Assembly (NCBI GenBank): GCA_947446645.1
Contig: CANFHA010000008.1
Span: 124,001 to 188,000, forward strand
DNA: 64,000 nucleotides
Origin: Chitinophagaceae bacterium
Lineage (GTDB): Bacteria > Bacteroidota > Bacteroidia > Chitinophagales > Chitinophagaceae
Reading direction: 5' to 3'
Of this stretch, positions 33,690 to 44,600 are shown one piece after another (positions within the stretch are counted from its first letter, which is position 1; every line of letters begins with the position of its first letter). A program made the position numbers and the translations under genes. The notes beneath the pieces were generated by a model. It was not told where the DNA came from and did no database searches. It saw only the letters and a list, made by a program, of their open reading frames with translations.

Positions 33690-34802
33690 ATGAAGAAAGC
33701 CCTGATAACAGGCATAACAGGACAGGACGGTGCCTACCTGGCAGAACTGCTGCTAGGCAAAGGATATGAGGTGCATGGTATAAAGCGTCGTACATCTCTT
33801 ATTAACACCGGTCGTATAGACCACCTGTACAAAGATCCGCATGAGAAAAATGTAAAGTTTGTGCTTCATTACGGCGATCTTACCGACTCTACCAATATCA
33901 TACGCATTATACAGGAAGTGCAGCCGGATGAGATCTACAACCTGGGTGCCATGAGCCATGTGCAGGTAAGCTTTGAAGAACCAGAATATGTAGCCAATAC
34001 TGATGCCACAGGTACACTGCGGATACTGGAAGCCATACGTATACTAAAACTGGAAAAGAAGACCAAAATATACCAGGCCTCTACATCTGAGCTATATGGC
34101 AAGGTGCAGGCAGTGCCGCAAAGTGAAACTACTCCGTTTTACCCACGCTCGCCATACGGTGTGGCAAAGCTCTATGCATACTGGATAACGGTGAACTACC
34201 GCGAAGCCTACGGCATGTTTGCCTGCAATGGTATTCTCTTTAATCATGAGAGCCCGTTGCGTGGCGAAACATTTGTAACCCGGAAAATTACACGCGGTAT
34301 AGCAGAGATAGTGCTGGGTCTTAAGAACAAACTGTGGCTGGGTAACCTGGGTGCAAAGCGCGACTGGGGACATGCCAAAGACTATGTAGAAGCTATGTGG
34401 CTGATGCTGCAGCAGCAGGAGCCGGAAGACTTCGTAATTGCAACCGGGGTTACTACATCCGTTCGCGACTTTGTGAAGCTTGCCTTCGGCCATGCCGGGG
34501 TAGAGGTAGCATTTAGTGGGGAGGGAGAGAAAGAACAGGGAGTGGTAGTAAAAGTGCTGAACCCTGATTGTAAGGTAAAAATTGGTGATGTAGTGGTAGA
34601 GGTAGACAAGCGCTACTTCCGCCCCACAGAGGTAGACCTATTGCTGGGCGATGCGACCAAAGCAAAGGAAAAAATGGGCTGGGTACCAAAATACACGCTG
34701 GATCAGCTGGCCAAAGAAATGGTACTTTCTGATATTGAACATTTCCGTAAAGAAGTACTGCTTCACGAAAAAGGCTACCAGACACTTAACCAATACGAAT
34801 AA
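33690..34802 (+). CDS. gmd: GDP-mannose 4,6-dehydratase
   Basis: A 370-residue short-chain dehydrogenase-type enzyme that makes GDP-4-keto-6-deoxymannose, the first step to GDP-L-fucose. NADP binding is by [14 protein letters not shown] (about 7-20); the catalytic region has STSELYGKV and the YxxxK motif in [12 protein letters not shown] (about 152-163); [18 protein letters not shown] (about 185-202) is a Gmd signature. The ATG at 33690 gives the family N-terminus (MKKALITG); the open frame extends to 33618 but a promoter box lies in between. The TAA overlaps the fcl ATG by one base (TAATG). Confidence 0.95.
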   Translation: MKKALITGITGQDGAYLAELLLGKGYEVHGIKRRTSLINTGRIDHLYKDPHEKNVKFVLHYGDLTDSTNIIRIIQEVQPDEIYNLGAMSHVQVSFEEPEYVANTDATGTLRILEAIRILKLEKKTKIYQASTSELYGKVQAVPQSETTPFYPRSPYGVAKLYAYWITVNYREAYGMFACNGILFNHESPLRGETFVTRKITRGIAEIVLGLKNKLWLGNLGAKRDWGHAKDYVEAMWLMLQQQEPEDFVIATGVTTSVRDFVKLAFGHAGVEVAFSGEGEKEQGVVVKVLNPDCKVKIGDVVVEVDKRYFRPTEVDLLLGDATKAKEKMGWVPKYTLDQLAKEMVLSDIEHFRKEVLLHEKGYQTLNQYE

Positions 34803-35731
34803 TGGAACTGAACAGCAATATATATGTGGCTGGCCATAGAGGTATGGTGGGCGCAGCTATTGTCAGGGCACTAAGGGCGGAAGGGTACGCGCACATCATT
34901 ACCCGCACATCAAAAGAGCTGGACCTCAGAAGCCAGGCTGGTGTAAACGATTTTTTTGCAAATGAAAAGCCAGACTATGTTTTCGTAGCGGCGGCCAAGG
35001 TAGGCGGCATACTGGCCAACAATACTTATCGGGCTGAATTTCTCTACGACAACCTTATTATTGAAGCCAATATCATACAGGCTGCATACACAAGCAGCGT
35101 AAAAAAAATGCTGTTTCTCGGCAGCTCATGTATCTATCCTAAACTGGCACCGCAGCCGCTGAAAGAAGAATACCTCCTTACCGGGTTGCTGGAGGAAACT
35201 AACGAACCGTATGCCGTGGCAAAGATCGCCGGCATAAAACTATGCGAGGCTTACCGCGACCAGTATGGCTGCAATTTCATATCGGGCATGCCTACAAACC
35301 TGTATGGGCAAGGCGATAACTATCATTTGCAAAACTCGCATGTTATTCCTGCGCTGCTGCGCAAATTTCATGAAGCTAAAAAGACCGGTGCCGCTTATAC
35401 CGAAATATGGGGCTCCGGCTCACCGCTTCGCGAGTTCATGTTTGTAGACGATCTGGCTGATGCGTGCATGTTCCTGATGAAGGAATATAACGACAAGCTG
35501 TTCGTAAATATTGGCACTGGTGAGGAGATAACTATAAAAGACCTGGCCCTGCTGGTAAAAGAGGTAGTTGGCTACACCGGCGAGATAAAATTCGATGCCT
35601 CAAAACCCGATGGCACTCCCCGTAAACTAATGGATAGCTCCCGCCTGCACTCCCTGGGCTGGAAACATAAAACCACCCTACATGAAGGGCTTACCAAAGC
35701 TTATGGGTATTTTCAGAAAGAGAATTCCTAA
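34802..35731 (+). CDS. fcl: GDP-L-fucose synthase
   Basis: A 309-residue epimerase-reductase that converts the Gmd product to GDP-L-fucose. The nucleotide motif is [14 protein letters not shown] (about 11-24); catalytic residues are in [23 protein letters not shown] (Ser and Cys about 107-108) and [15 protein letters not shown] (Tyr and Lys about 138-142). It is translationally coupled to gmd by a 1-base overlap. It provides fucose for the nearby glycosyltransferases. Confidence 0.95.
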   Translation: MELNSNIYVAGHRGMVGAAIVRALRAEGYAHIITRTSKELDLRSQAGVNDFFANEKPDYVFVAAAKVGGILANNTYRAEFLYDNLIIEANIIQAAYTSSVKKMLFLGSSCIYPKLAPQPLKEEYLLTGLLEETNEPYAVAKIAGIKLCEAYRDQYGCNFISGMPTNLYGQGDNYHLQNSHVIPALLRKFHEAKKTGAAYTEIWGSGSPLREFMFVDDLADACMFLMKEYNDKLFVNIGTGEEITIKDLALLVKEVVGYTGEIKFDASKPDGTPRKLMDSSRLHSLGWKHKTTLHEGLTKAYGYFQKENS

Positions 35732-35808
35732 ACCTAAAAACGGGAAATTATTTATTTAGTATAGACGCAATGCATTGCTTCTACATTATGCACAATTGCT
35801 GATAAAAC

Positions 35809-36591
35809 TCACTTGTTCTCTCTGCCCATCTTCACCTTCACCTTATAGAGAAACCTACCGAAACTGCTCTCCAGCAAATAATGCAGCCCGGTTAAACGCC
35901 AGCCCCACAGCGTCTGTTTGAGCGATGAACCATAGTATTTCCGGTATTGTGCATAAGATTCCTTCATTGCCTTTATATAACCAGTTGAGCTCACGCCTGT
36001 AGGGTCAAACGTAGCTAGTGGATAATCTATAAACACAAACTTTTCATCCGCTATCCTGCATAGAAAATCATAGTCCATAGCCAGCTTCAGGTTTATGTCA
36101 AAAAGGCCGTGCTTATCGTAAAGTTCCCTGCGTACATACATAGTAGGGTGCAGTGTGCCGCGCATACCCCTGTAGAGCTTACTGCGATCAAACGGCTTGC
36201 CTATAGCCACCCATATACCACCACGCAGCAGGTTCAGCTTGCCATGGCACCACATTGTATCAGGGTCTTTTTCAAACACTGTAGTTATCCGGTCTAGAAC
36301 AGATTCGTCATAAAGCGTATCGCCGGAGTTAAGGTGTGTAGTTACATCACCTGTTGCCTTTAAAATGCCTTTGTTAAACGCATCCGATATCCCTTTATCC
36401 CGCTCACAAATCCACTTCCGGTACGCAGGCTGCGGCGTCTTTTCCAGGTATTCTTTAATATCCGGCTTACTGGATCCATCGATAATGATATGCTCATATG
36501 GCTTCAGCGCCTGGATATCCACAGAGGCGCAGGTCTTCTTTACATCCTCAGGATTATTGAAGCAAATAGTTATGACGGAGATTCGGGTCAT
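35809..36591 (-). CDS. family 2 glycosyltransferase
   Basis: A 260-residue GT-A fold enzyme. It starts with ISVITICFNNPEDVKKTCASV (about 4-24) and carries DKGISDAFNKGILKATGDVTTHLNSGDTL (about 83-111), where the donor-binding acidic position is replaced by the NSGD motif found in a GT2 subgroup. The acceptor and sugar are not predictable. It has no membrane helix. It is the last gene of an FkbM-GT4-GT2 operon read leftward (7-nt gap). Confidence 0.85.
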   Translation of the reverse strand: MTRISVITICFNNPEDVKKTCASVDIQALKPYEHIIIDGSSKPDIKEYLEKTPQPAYRKWICERDKGISDAFNKGILKATGDVTTHLNSGDTLYDESVLDRITTVFEKDPDTMWCHGKLNLLRGGIWVAIGKPFDRSKLYRGMRGTLHPTMYVRRELYDKHGLFDINLKLAMDYDFLCRIADEKFVFIDYPLATFDPTGVSSTGYIKAMKESYAQYRKYYGSSLKQTLWGWRLTGLHYLLESSFGRFLYKVKVKMGRENK

Positions 36592-36598
36592 TGCTGGA

Positions 36599-37702
36599 TT
36601 ACTTTTTCAAAATATCATTATAAAGATCGAGCGTTTCAGTGACATGTTTAGCCCAAGAGAAATTTTTAAGTCTTATTCCGCCATCTTTAGCCAATTTATC
36701 ACGAATGGCACTATCGCTGACTACCATTTCCACGGCATGATACATAGATTCGGGATCATAAGGGTCCATATAGACCGCCCCATTCTGCGCTACTTCTGGC
36801 AAAGAGCTTGTATTGCTAAGTATACAGGGGCAATTGCAGGCAAATGCTTCAAGCACCGGTATCCCAAAACCTTCATACAATGACGGGAACACATATGCCA
36901 GTGCATTCGTGTACAACTCTGCCAGCCGCGTGTCATTTACGGGTTCCTGAATAAGGTATTCCCCAACATTCAACTGCACTATAACATCTTTTTCTTCTTT
37001 TGTAAACTGTTTCCCACCTGCACAAACGAAAGAGATCTTATGCCTTATTAATAATGGCGCTATAGCCTTTAGAAAAGGGACAAAATTTTTGTACAATCCC
37101 CTATTACCTACATACAGCAAGTAAGGCTTTTCGCTGTTTACTTTTGAGCTGTTTATATTACCAACAAACGAGTTGCCCAGGTATATGACCATTATCTTTT
37201 CCGGATCTGTCCCGTATATCTCAATCAGATCTTTTTTAGTGTTTTCAGAAACAGCAATAATATGTGTTGCTTTTGCTGCCATCTCTTTTTTTTCTCTTAT
37301 TAGCCTATCATCAGGCCTTAACTCCCTGAACTTCCCGGCAAATTTTTCATTGATCATATCATGAAAAGTAGCAACAACCGGTTTATGCTTTGCATATTTA
37401 ATAAGACCAGGGTTGTAATAGGTAGGATGGTAAATATCAAAGCGACTGGTAAGTATATCGTAGATATTATAGCATTGATTGACCGTGTATAATACCTGGC
37501 GGCGTTTCAGTATTTGTGCTCCCCGAAATACAGTTTGAGGCGCAAGATTATTTTCCTTAAGATGAATATTGTTTGAATAGAGCAGCGATAAATGTGCATG
37601 GTTGTTGCTCCTGTCTATACCTGTCTTCAGTTCAGAAAATATACGGGTAATTCCTCCATAGTCCTGCAAAGAAAAAGCCTGGTGATCATAGAAAACGGTC
37701 AT
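36599..37702 (-). CDS. family 4 glycosyltransferase
   Basis: A 367-residue GT-B retaining glycosyltransferase. The C-terminal nucleotide-sugar domain has YLLYVGNRGLYKNF (about 180-193), and the signature EGFGIPVLEAFACNCPCILSNTSSLPEVAQNGAVYMDP (about 276-313) with the E-x7-E acidic pair. The N-terminal acceptor domain has IDRSNNHAHL. The acceptor is unknown. It is transcribed with the FkbM gene upstream (5-nt gap) and GT2 downstream. Confidence 0.9.
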   Translation of the reverse strand: MTVFYDHQAFSLQDYGGITRIFSELKTGIDRSNNHAHLSLLYSNNIHLKENNLAPQTVFRGAQILKRRQVLYTVNQCYNIYDILTSRFDIYHPTYYNPGLIKYAKHKPVVATFHDMINEKFAGKFRELRPDDRLIREKKEMAAKATHIIAVSENTKKDLIEIYGTDPEKIMVIYLGNSFVGNINSSKVNSEKPYLLYVGNRGLYKNFVPFLKAIAPLLIRHKISFVCAGGKQFTKEEKDVIVQLNVGEYLIQEPVNDTRLAELYTNALAYVFPSLYEGFGIPVLEAFACNCPCILSNTSSLPEVAQNGAVYMDPYDPESMYHAVEMVVSDSAIRDKLAKDGGIRLKNFSWAKHVTETLDLYNDILKK

Positions 37703-37707
37703 GCGGA

Positions 37708-38586
37708 TCAGTAGTTTCTTACCTGGCGGAAATGCAATATTTCCTGCGTTGTAATATGCTCAAAAATGTGTTTGTCCTCGTCAGTGAATGCACAAACATC
37801 TGCAAAAAGATCGAGCTTCCTTCCTGAGAAATAATGTATGATCTGGTTAAGCAGATCTTTTTGATCAGAACTGCATGAAACAAGGTAGTCACCAATATTT
37901 ACATAGAAGATGAAGTAGTGATAGCCATGTGCTTCAAGAAAGCTGATAAAGTCAAATGCATCGTCATTGTTTTTTTTGATCAGGTGTGGATCAAATTCGA
38001 AGAACAATATCGGCTTAATACTTTTAAGATAATTTCCGCACGATCTTAAAATAATAGTATCAAATCCATCAGTATCTGACTTAATGATCTTACTCCGTTT
38101 GAAATCCGGAAAATCTTCCAGGATGTTTTCAAGCGACCGCATAGGAATGGCTTCTCCACCTTCCTCAAGGTATGCAGTACCTTTCCCTGATTTTAATTTG
38201 AGGTTTACTTCTTTTGTTTCTGCGCCTACCAGCGTTTTACAAGAAAATACATTTTTATACTTCGCAGTATTTTCAGCGAGGATATTCATGTATTTCTCAT
38301 CTCCGTCTATGCACAATATGGGTACATCACTGTAGTTTTTTATAAACGCAACAGTATCGCCTATATTGGCGCCAATATCTATAACCCGAACGTCAGGCAT
38401 TTGCTCATTTACATACTTTACTATTCTTGCAAGGTTAAAGTTATACTCCGGATATAATAACATAATATCCCGCAGATCATGAGAAAGTGGGATCTTAATT
38501 GTCTGACTACCGATGCTGATTGTTACAAGAGGATTGTAAACCTTGGAAATGTTTTTTATCAGTCTTCGTTTTAATCCCTGGAGCAT
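37708..38586 (-). CDS. FkbM family methyltransferase
   Basis: A 292-residue SAM-dependent methyltransferase. The SAM site is RVIDIGANIGDTVAFI; PILCIDGDEKYMNIL and IIKSDTDGFDTIILRSC are FkbM hallmarks. It probably methylates a sugar hydroxyl of the polysaccharide made here. The reading frame is open back to 38628, but that ATG lies inside a perfect 15-bp terminator hairpin (38611-38649) of the upstream gene. The methionine at 38586 (MLQGLKRR) is therefore the better start; this is inference. Confidence 0.8.
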   Translation of the reverse strand: MLQGLKRRLIKNISKVYNPLVTISIGSQTIKIPLSHDLRDIMLLYPEYNFNLARIVKYVNEQMPDVRVIDIGANIGDTVAFIKNYSDVPILCIDGDEKYMNILAENTAKYKNVFSCKTLVGAETKEVNLKLKSGKGTAYLEEGGEAIPMRSLENILEDFPDFKRSKIIKSDTDGFDTIILRSCGNYLKSIKPILFFEFDPHLIKKNNDDAFDFISFLEAHGYHYFIFYVNIGDYLVSCSSDQKDLLNQIIHYFSGRKLDLFADVCAFTDEDKHIFEHITTQEILHFRQVRNY

Positions 38587-38605
38587 CAGTGCAATATTAG
38601 AGGGG

Positions 38606-38649
38606 TAAAAATAGCAATAGATCGACAATATTGATCGATCTATTGCTAT
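38606..38649 (-). terminator. intrinsic terminator of the LamG gene
   Basis: ATAGCAATAGATCGA (38611-38625) and TCGATCTATTGCTAT (38635-38649) pair perfectly over 15 bp around a 9-nt loop; on the minus strand the hairpin is followed by TTTTTA. It begins 15 nt after the stop codon of the gene at 38665 and covers the longer FkbM reading. Confidence 0.8.
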
Positions 38650-38664
38650 ACCATATAAAATCGG

Positions 38665-39993
38665 TTATTCGGTAATGACTACCTGCACCACTTTGGCTGA
38701 CGACATCGACTGTATTTTCAACTGGTAGACTCCTGCTCTAACAACAGATTTCAGATGCAGCTGATAGTTTATCTTCCTGTTCTGAACAGGAACTTTGGTC
38801 TCATAAACAACCTGTCCCAGCATATTAATTATTTGGGCAGTAACCTGACTTTCGCCACTGGTGCATAGGCCTTTGATCACAAATGTTCCGTCATTTGGAT
38901 TAGGTTGCAAAGAAATTTCTATGCTTTTATTTTGCATATGAATGCCGGTTGTCACAACATTAGTATCTACCGGCGTACCAACAAATAACAAAGCAGCAGC
39001 TGAAGTATCAATACAATTATCACTCACATTGCGAACGCATCGGTATAAGTTACCTGAATCAATTACACTTACCGGGCTGATAGTTAAAGTCTTTGTATCT
39101 ACTCCCGAGTAAGGAGGAGTGTTAGTAAGATCAACAAAACCGGAACCGGAATTTTCCTGCCAAATATACACAGGAGAACCATAGCCCGTGTCGCTGATAG
39201 TAAACGTAGCTGTTCCAGTGACATCTACCGTGTCGTTTTGCGGATCTGCGGTAACCAGGGACGGTAGAGAAAGGTAAAGTTTGTTTATTTCACAAACGGT
39301 CAACTCTCTGTTCCAGGCCCCCACATCATCTATATTTCCAGAAAAAAACTGCCAGGTTCCATTATCTACAGATCCGATTTCATTCCAGTAAGTAGGTAAG
39401 GCATAGGTGATAGTTCCAGGCAGATGCGAGCTGTCCTGCAAATTGCCATCATAATACATCTTCATATTACCTGTACCTATGTTGTAAGTACCAACTATAT
39501 GATGCCATTTGGTTGTGTCAATAAGAGAAGTAGGGAATCCAATTTCCGTAATTGTAGTTCCTGTAGCGCCAAGATCTCTTCTGAATAACGCCTGCCCTGA
39601 ATTAAAATAAAGCATGTACGGATCATGTGCACTTGCTAAATCGCCTCTCCAGAATATTTGAGCCTGACCGCTGGCAGGATAATTATTTGACTTCACCCAG
39701 GCAGCTATCGTTACACTTTTTATCAGTTCCAGTGAATTGTTGGGATCAATATGAATAAAATTACTTAGTCCATCGAAGTGGTATGCTGAATTTGCATTGC
39801 CAAACCGGTCGTTAGTAAGTGTGCAACCGTGTACAGTTCCATTATTTCCAATACCACTGCTATCTATAGCATTTCCTGTAAATGGCCACCATGCTTCCAG
39901 GTTACCAAGTGGTACATATGGCCGAACATTCACCTGTGCAGACGCAACTAAAGTTAATAACGATAATAAAGCGGTTAAGTAGGTTTTCTTCAT
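38665..39993 (-). CDS. secreted LamG-domain protein with T9SS type A signal
   Basis: A 442-residue protein with a signal peptide (MKKTYLTALLSLLTLVASAQ), a concanavalin-like LamG domain at about 30-235 (LEAWWPFTGNAIDSSGIGNNG, YHFDGLSNFIHI, GNIDDVGAWNRELTVCEI), an Ig-like segment at about 250-340, and a C-terminal sorting domain (EISLQPNPNDGTFVIKG ... GQVVYETKVPV ... LKSVVRAGVYQLKI). The last part is recognised by T9SS. LamG domains bind glycans or proteins. Its ligand is unknown. It is next to the polysaccharide genes but ended by its own terminator. Confidence 0.85.
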   Translation of the reverse strand: MKKTYLTALLSLLTLVASAQVNVRPYVPLGNLEAWWPFTGNAIDSSGIGNNGTVHGCTLTNDRFGNANSAYHFDGLSNFIHIDPNNSLELIKSVTIAAWVKSNNYPASGQAQIFWRGDLASAHDPYMLYFNSGQALFRRDLGATGTTITEIGFPTSLIDTTKWHHIVGTYNIGTGNMKMYYDGNLQDSSHLPGTITYALPTYWNEIGSVDNGTWQFFSGNIDDVGAWNRELTVCEINKLYLSLPSLVTADPQNDTVDVTGTATFTISDTGYGSPVYIWQENSGSGFVDLTNTPPYSGVDTKTLTISPVSVIDSGNLYRCVRNVSDNCIDTSAAALLFVGTPVDTNVVTTGIHMQNKSIEISLQPNPNDGTFVIKGLCTSGESQVTAQIINMLGQVVYETKVPVQNRKINYQLHLKSVVRAGVYQLKIQSMSSAKVVQVVITE

Positions 39994-40164
39994 GTATTTA
40001 CTTTTCGAACTTCAAATATAATAACATTTATATAAATTTCAGTGGAATTGCCACTATTTAATATAAAATAATATAAAAACATATTCACAAAGTCATATAC
40101 ATGTTCATAAATAAAATATTTTTCATTTGCCGCTAACATTCATGAACTTTACTACGCCTGTATA

Positions 40165-40191
40165 AAGAGTAGTTGCACCTGCAACTCTTTT
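40165..40191 (+). terminator. hairpin in the leader of the gene at 40216
   Basis: AGTTGC pairs with GCAACT around ACCT, and the flanks AAGAG and CTTTT extend the stem past a one-base bulge. It sits 25 nt before the ATG at 40216. It could be a weak terminator or a leader structure. Confidence 0.3.
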
Positions 40192-40215
40192 ACTTAACTA
40201 TTAAACCACGTTCTT

Positions 40216-41508
40216 ATGAGGAAACCAGTCCTACTTTCCGCACTTTTTTGCCTGTTTTGCATTCATGGTTTTGGATATACCATTACGCCCGGTGCTACAT
40301 CTATATGCGTAGGGTCTACAGTTACGGAATGTGTTTCCGCAGCCGGTGGCAGCTGGACAAGCGCCAACTATGGGGTAGCAACCGTTGACATCAGTTCTGG
40401 CGTAGTGTTGGGGGTAAGCCCAGGCACGGCAATTATTTCTTATAGTAATGGCAAGGATGTGACAACTTGCATTATCACCGTTAGTGCCTGCTGCCTCACT
40501 AACTCACTGGTGATCAATACGGGTTACAATCCGCTCACCGCGACTGCCGATCCCGGCCAGGCTGGCGATAACGTTACACCCGTAGAAGATCCTAAATGGA
40601 TTGTAACCGCTATTTCGGCCGATGCACTGTCGCAGATAGCTGCATTCGGATCTTCTGCTGTGACATTGGGCGGCAAAGCAGATATTATGGATGCAAACAT
40701 CCCTCCCTACCCTACCGGCTCATGGGCTGTAGATACAACATCAAGTCCCAGCAGCTGGATAACTGCCCAGAATGCTCATGGCTACCAGACTGATTTTCAT
40801 AACGCACTGAATCTCTCCATGACCCTGAGTCGTCCCTTCGCCATGTGCAGGGAAGATAGTATACGCATCGATGCCATGATAGCGAATGATAACTATATAG
40901 TTTCCGCAAACATTGATGACACTATTGACGTGCCAGATTTTGCTTTTCAGGCAGCCGTTGGTACCGATCCAAATAATGAACCGAATCATCGCGAGTTCCA
41001 GCATTTCATGACACTTGCCGCTATAAATCTCCCTGTCGGCCCGCACCAGCTCAATATTGTAGTTCGCAATTACAACTTTCCGGAAAGCACGATCTACAAC
41101 CCAACAGGCATGAATCTTTACGGCAGGCTTTACTCAGTTACCGGCGGCTACACACTGGTGAGCGAGCGCGATTCTACATGCACTGCTTCTGGTTGCGGTA
41201 TCAATTCCCATATTACTACAGCAGCGCCGATTGTTCCGTCAGTGAAGGGCCAATTGATTTGCTCCCCCAATCCTAATAATGGTACATTTACCATCTGCGG
41301 TTCTTTGCCAAATGCGATATCAGGCGAGGCAACCATAGAAGTAATGGACATAATGGGTAGGATTGTTTATCAGAACGGGGCAGAGATTCACAACGGGGAT
41401 ATTAATAAAAGAGTTACACTTGACTATGGTGTTACAAATGGCGTTTATTTTATCAAGGTATACAATGGTACCACAAGCAATGTCATGAGGGTGTCGATCT
41501 GCAAATAG
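40216..41508 (+). CDS. secreted Big2-like protein with T9SS type A signal
   Basis: A 430-residue protein with a signal peptide (about 1-20) and an Ig-like/Big2-type repeat at about 21-92 (ISICVGSTVTECVSAAGGSWTSANYGVATVDISSGVVLGVSPGTAIISY in pattern). A middle beta-rich domain of unknown family (about 95-330) contains IDAMIANDNYIVSANIDDT and AAINLPVGPHQLNIVVRNYNF. The C-terminal sorting domain has CSPNPNNGTFTICG, VMDIMGRIVYQNG and GVTNGVYFIKVYNG. It is exported by T9SS. The role is unknown. It is a single gene with a terminator after it. Confidence 0.75.
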   Translation: MRKPVLLSALFCLFCIHGFGYTITPGATSICVGSTVTECVSAAGGSWTSANYGVATVDISSGVVLGVSPGTAIISYSNGKDVTTCIITVSACCLTNSLVINTGYNPLTATADPGQAGDNVTPVEDPKWIVTAISADALSQIAAFGSSAVTLGGKADIMDANIPPYPTGSWAVDTTSSPSSWITAQNAHGYQTDFHNALNLSMTLSRPFAMCREDSIRIDAMIANDNYIVSANIDDTIDVPDFAFQAAVGTDPNNEPNHREFQHFMTLAAINLPVGPHQLNIVVRNYNFPESTIYNPTGMNLYGRLYSVTGGYTLVSERDSTCTASGCGINSHITTAAPIVPSVKGQLICSPNPNNGTFTICGSLPNAISGEATIEVMDIMGRIVYQNGAEIHNGDINKRVTLDYGVTNGVYFIKVYNGTTSNVMRVSICK

Positions 41509-41531
41509 ATACCTTTTTTAAAAGAGAAATG

Positions 41532-41565
41532 CGGCTGTTCTTCAAAAGGGCAGCCGTCTTTGTTT
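41532..41565 (+). terminator. intrinsic terminator after the Big2-like gene
   Basis: CGGCTGTTCTT pairs with AAGGGCAGCCG (11 bp with two G-U) and is followed by TCTTTGTTT. It lies 23 nt after the stop codon. Confidence 0.65.
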
Positions 41566-41636
41566 GGAGCCAGATTTGTTATAGAGTGGCGAAATGACGA
41601 AGATCTACATTCTTCTTTCTGTTACTGCTATATTCG

Positions 41637-41644
41637 TAACTTTG
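41637..41644 (+). promoter_or_regulatory. candidate -7 box before icmF
   Basis: TAACTTTG matches TAnnTTTG and lies 27 nt before the ATG at 41672. A weak TTTC-type upstream box is present at a short spacing. Transcription would begin between the preceding terminator and the gene. Confidence 0.5.
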
Positions 41645-41671
41645 CACACAGATTTTTAATATATTTTTCAT

Positions 41672-44600
41672 ATGTCTTATTCTCCAAAGAATAAAATACG
41701 CCTTGTTACCGCGGCTTCTCTTTTTGATGGCCACGATGCATCTATCAACATAATGCGCCGTGTAATGCAGGCGAGTGGCGCTGAGGTCATTCACCTGGGC
41801 CACGACCGCAGCGTGCAGGAAGTGGTAGACTGTGCCATACAGGAAGATGCAAATGCCATAGCTATAACCAGTTACCAGGGCGGGCATGTGGAGTACTTTA
41901 AATACATGTACGACCTGCTGAAGCAGGCGGATTGCGGGCATATAAAGATATTTGGCGGCGGTGGTGGTGTAATACTGCCTACCGAGATAAAGGAACTGGA
42001 AGATTACGGTATCACCCGCATCTACTCGCCCGACGATGGCCGCTCTATGGGCCTACAGGGCATGATAGACGACCTGCTGGAGAAAAGCGACTATGCCACT
42101 GGCAACAGGCTGAACGGTGAGGCAGGCCACCTGGTGGAGAGAGATGTAAAATCAATTGCCCGGCTCATATCCGCGGCTGAAAATTATTACGACCTGCCGG
42201 AAACGCAGGCAGCCCTAAAGAAAGTAAAGGAACAGGCTGATAAAGCACAGGTGCCTGTATTGGGTATCACCGGCACTGGTGGTGCAGGTAAAAGCTCGCT
42301 GGTAGATGAGCTGGTACGCCGCTTCCTGCTCGACTTTAAGGATAAGCATATTGGTATCATATCAGTAGACCCTACCAAGCGGAAAACAGGTGGTGCCTTA
42401 CTGGGCGACCGTATACGCATGAACGCTATCCGCAATAACCGGGTATATATGCGCTCTATGGCTACCCGCCAAAGCAATCTTGCAGTATCCCGCTACATAC
42501 ATGATGCGGTAAATATTTTAAAGGCGGCTAAGTACGATCTTATTATATTGGAAACCTCCGGCATTGGCCAAAGCGACACACAGATCACCGAGCATTGCGA
42601 TATGAGCATGTATGTGATGACGCCCGAGTTTGGCGCACCAACCCAGCTCGAGAAGATTGACATGCTCGACTTTGCCGATATAGTAGTTATCAACAAGTTC
42701 GACAAACGTGGCGCTGCAGATGCCCTGCGCGATGTAAAGAAACAATACAAACGCAATCACAAGCTGTTCGACAAGAAATCGGATGATATGCCTGTGTTCG
42801 GCACCATTGCTTCTCAGTTCAATGATCCGGGTACCAATACCATGTATAAGGCCATGATGGACCTCATTGCCAATAAAACCGGCGCGCCGCTTCACTCCAG
42901 CTACAAAGTGACGGATGAGATGAGTGAGAAGATCTACATCATTCCACCAAACCGGGTGCGCTACCTGAGCGAGATAAGCGAGAACAACCGCAAGTATGAT
43001 AAGTGGGCGAAAGACCAGGGCGAAGTGGCACAGAAGCTCTTCGGTATCACTAAAACCATTGATACGCTGAACGCATCAAAAGTGGATGACCGCGACAGGC
43101 TGATAAAAACCTTGCAGGAGGTTTATACAAAAGTAGAGCTGGACCTGGACCCAAAAAACAAGCACCTGCTGGAAAACTGGGAGGCGAAGAAAAGCCAGTA
43201 CACAGGCGACTACTATACTTATAAGGTGCGCGATAAGGAACTGAAAATAAAAACTCATACCGAATCACTCTCCCACTTACAGATACCCAAGGTAGCTGTG
43301 CCGCCTTTCAAAGCATGGGGCGAAATACTGCAATGGGCGCTTATGGAAAATTTCCCGGGCGAATTTCCTTACGCCGCAGGTATCTATCCTTTCAAGCGTG
43401 AGGGCGAAGATCCTGCGCGCATGTTTGCCGGCGAGGGCGGGCCGGAGCGCACCAACAAACGTTTCCACTACGTATCTAAGGGCTTGCCTGCAAAAAGGCT
43501 GAGTACAGCGTTCGACAGTGTAACTCTTTATGGACAAGACCCTGACCACCGCCCGGATATCTATGGTAAAGTTGGCAACTCAGGTGTAAGCATTTGCTGC
43601 CTTGATGATGCCAAAAAGCTTTACAGCGGTTTTAACCTTGCAGACCCTAAGACATCTGTATCTATGACCATAAATGGCCCTGCACCCACTATTACCGCAT
43701 TCTTTATGAATGCCGCTATAGACCAGCAGTGCGAGCTGTATATAAAAGCGAATGGCTTGGAAGAAGAGGTGAACAAAAAAATAGACGCAATATACAAAGC
43801 AAAAGGAGTGCAGCGCCCATACTACAACGCCCAGGCGGCACGGGCAGAAGCATATACCGGCCAGGAACTGCCCGAAGGAAATGACGGGCTTGGCCTTATG
43901 CTCCTCGGCGTTACCGGCAACGAGGTGCTGCCGGCAGATGTGTATGAAAAAATAAAGAAAGATACACTACAGGCAGTACGCGGCACGGTGCAGGCAGATA
44001 TACTGAAGGAAGACCAGGCACAGAACACATGTATCTTCTCTACAGAGTTCTCCCTGCGTGTGATGGGCGATGTGCAGCAATATTTTATCAACCAAAAGGT
44101 AAGAAACTTCTATTCAGTATCCATTAGTGGTTATCATATAGCTGAGGCGGGCGCCAATCCTATTTCGCAGCTTGCATTTACTATATCCAATGGCTTTACT
44201 TTTGTAGAGTACTACCTGAGCAGGGGAATGCATATCGACGATTTTGCGCCTAACCTCTCTTTCTTCTTCAGCAATGGTATAGACCCTGAGTACAGTGTTA
44301 TAGGCCGTGTGGCACGCCGCATATGGGCCAAAGCCATGAAGCTGAAATATGGCGGCAATGAGCGCTCGCAAATGCTCAAGTACCATATCCAGACTTCCGG
44401 GCGTTCGCTGCACGCACAGGAGATTGATTTTAATGATATACGCACCACGCTGCAGGCACTATATGCCATATACGACAACTGTAACTCACTGCACACCAAT
44501 GCATACGATGAGGCGATCACTACGCCTACAGAGGAAAGCGTTCGTCGTGCTATGGCCATACAGCTTATCATAAATAAAGAGCTGGGTCTTGCCAAGAATG

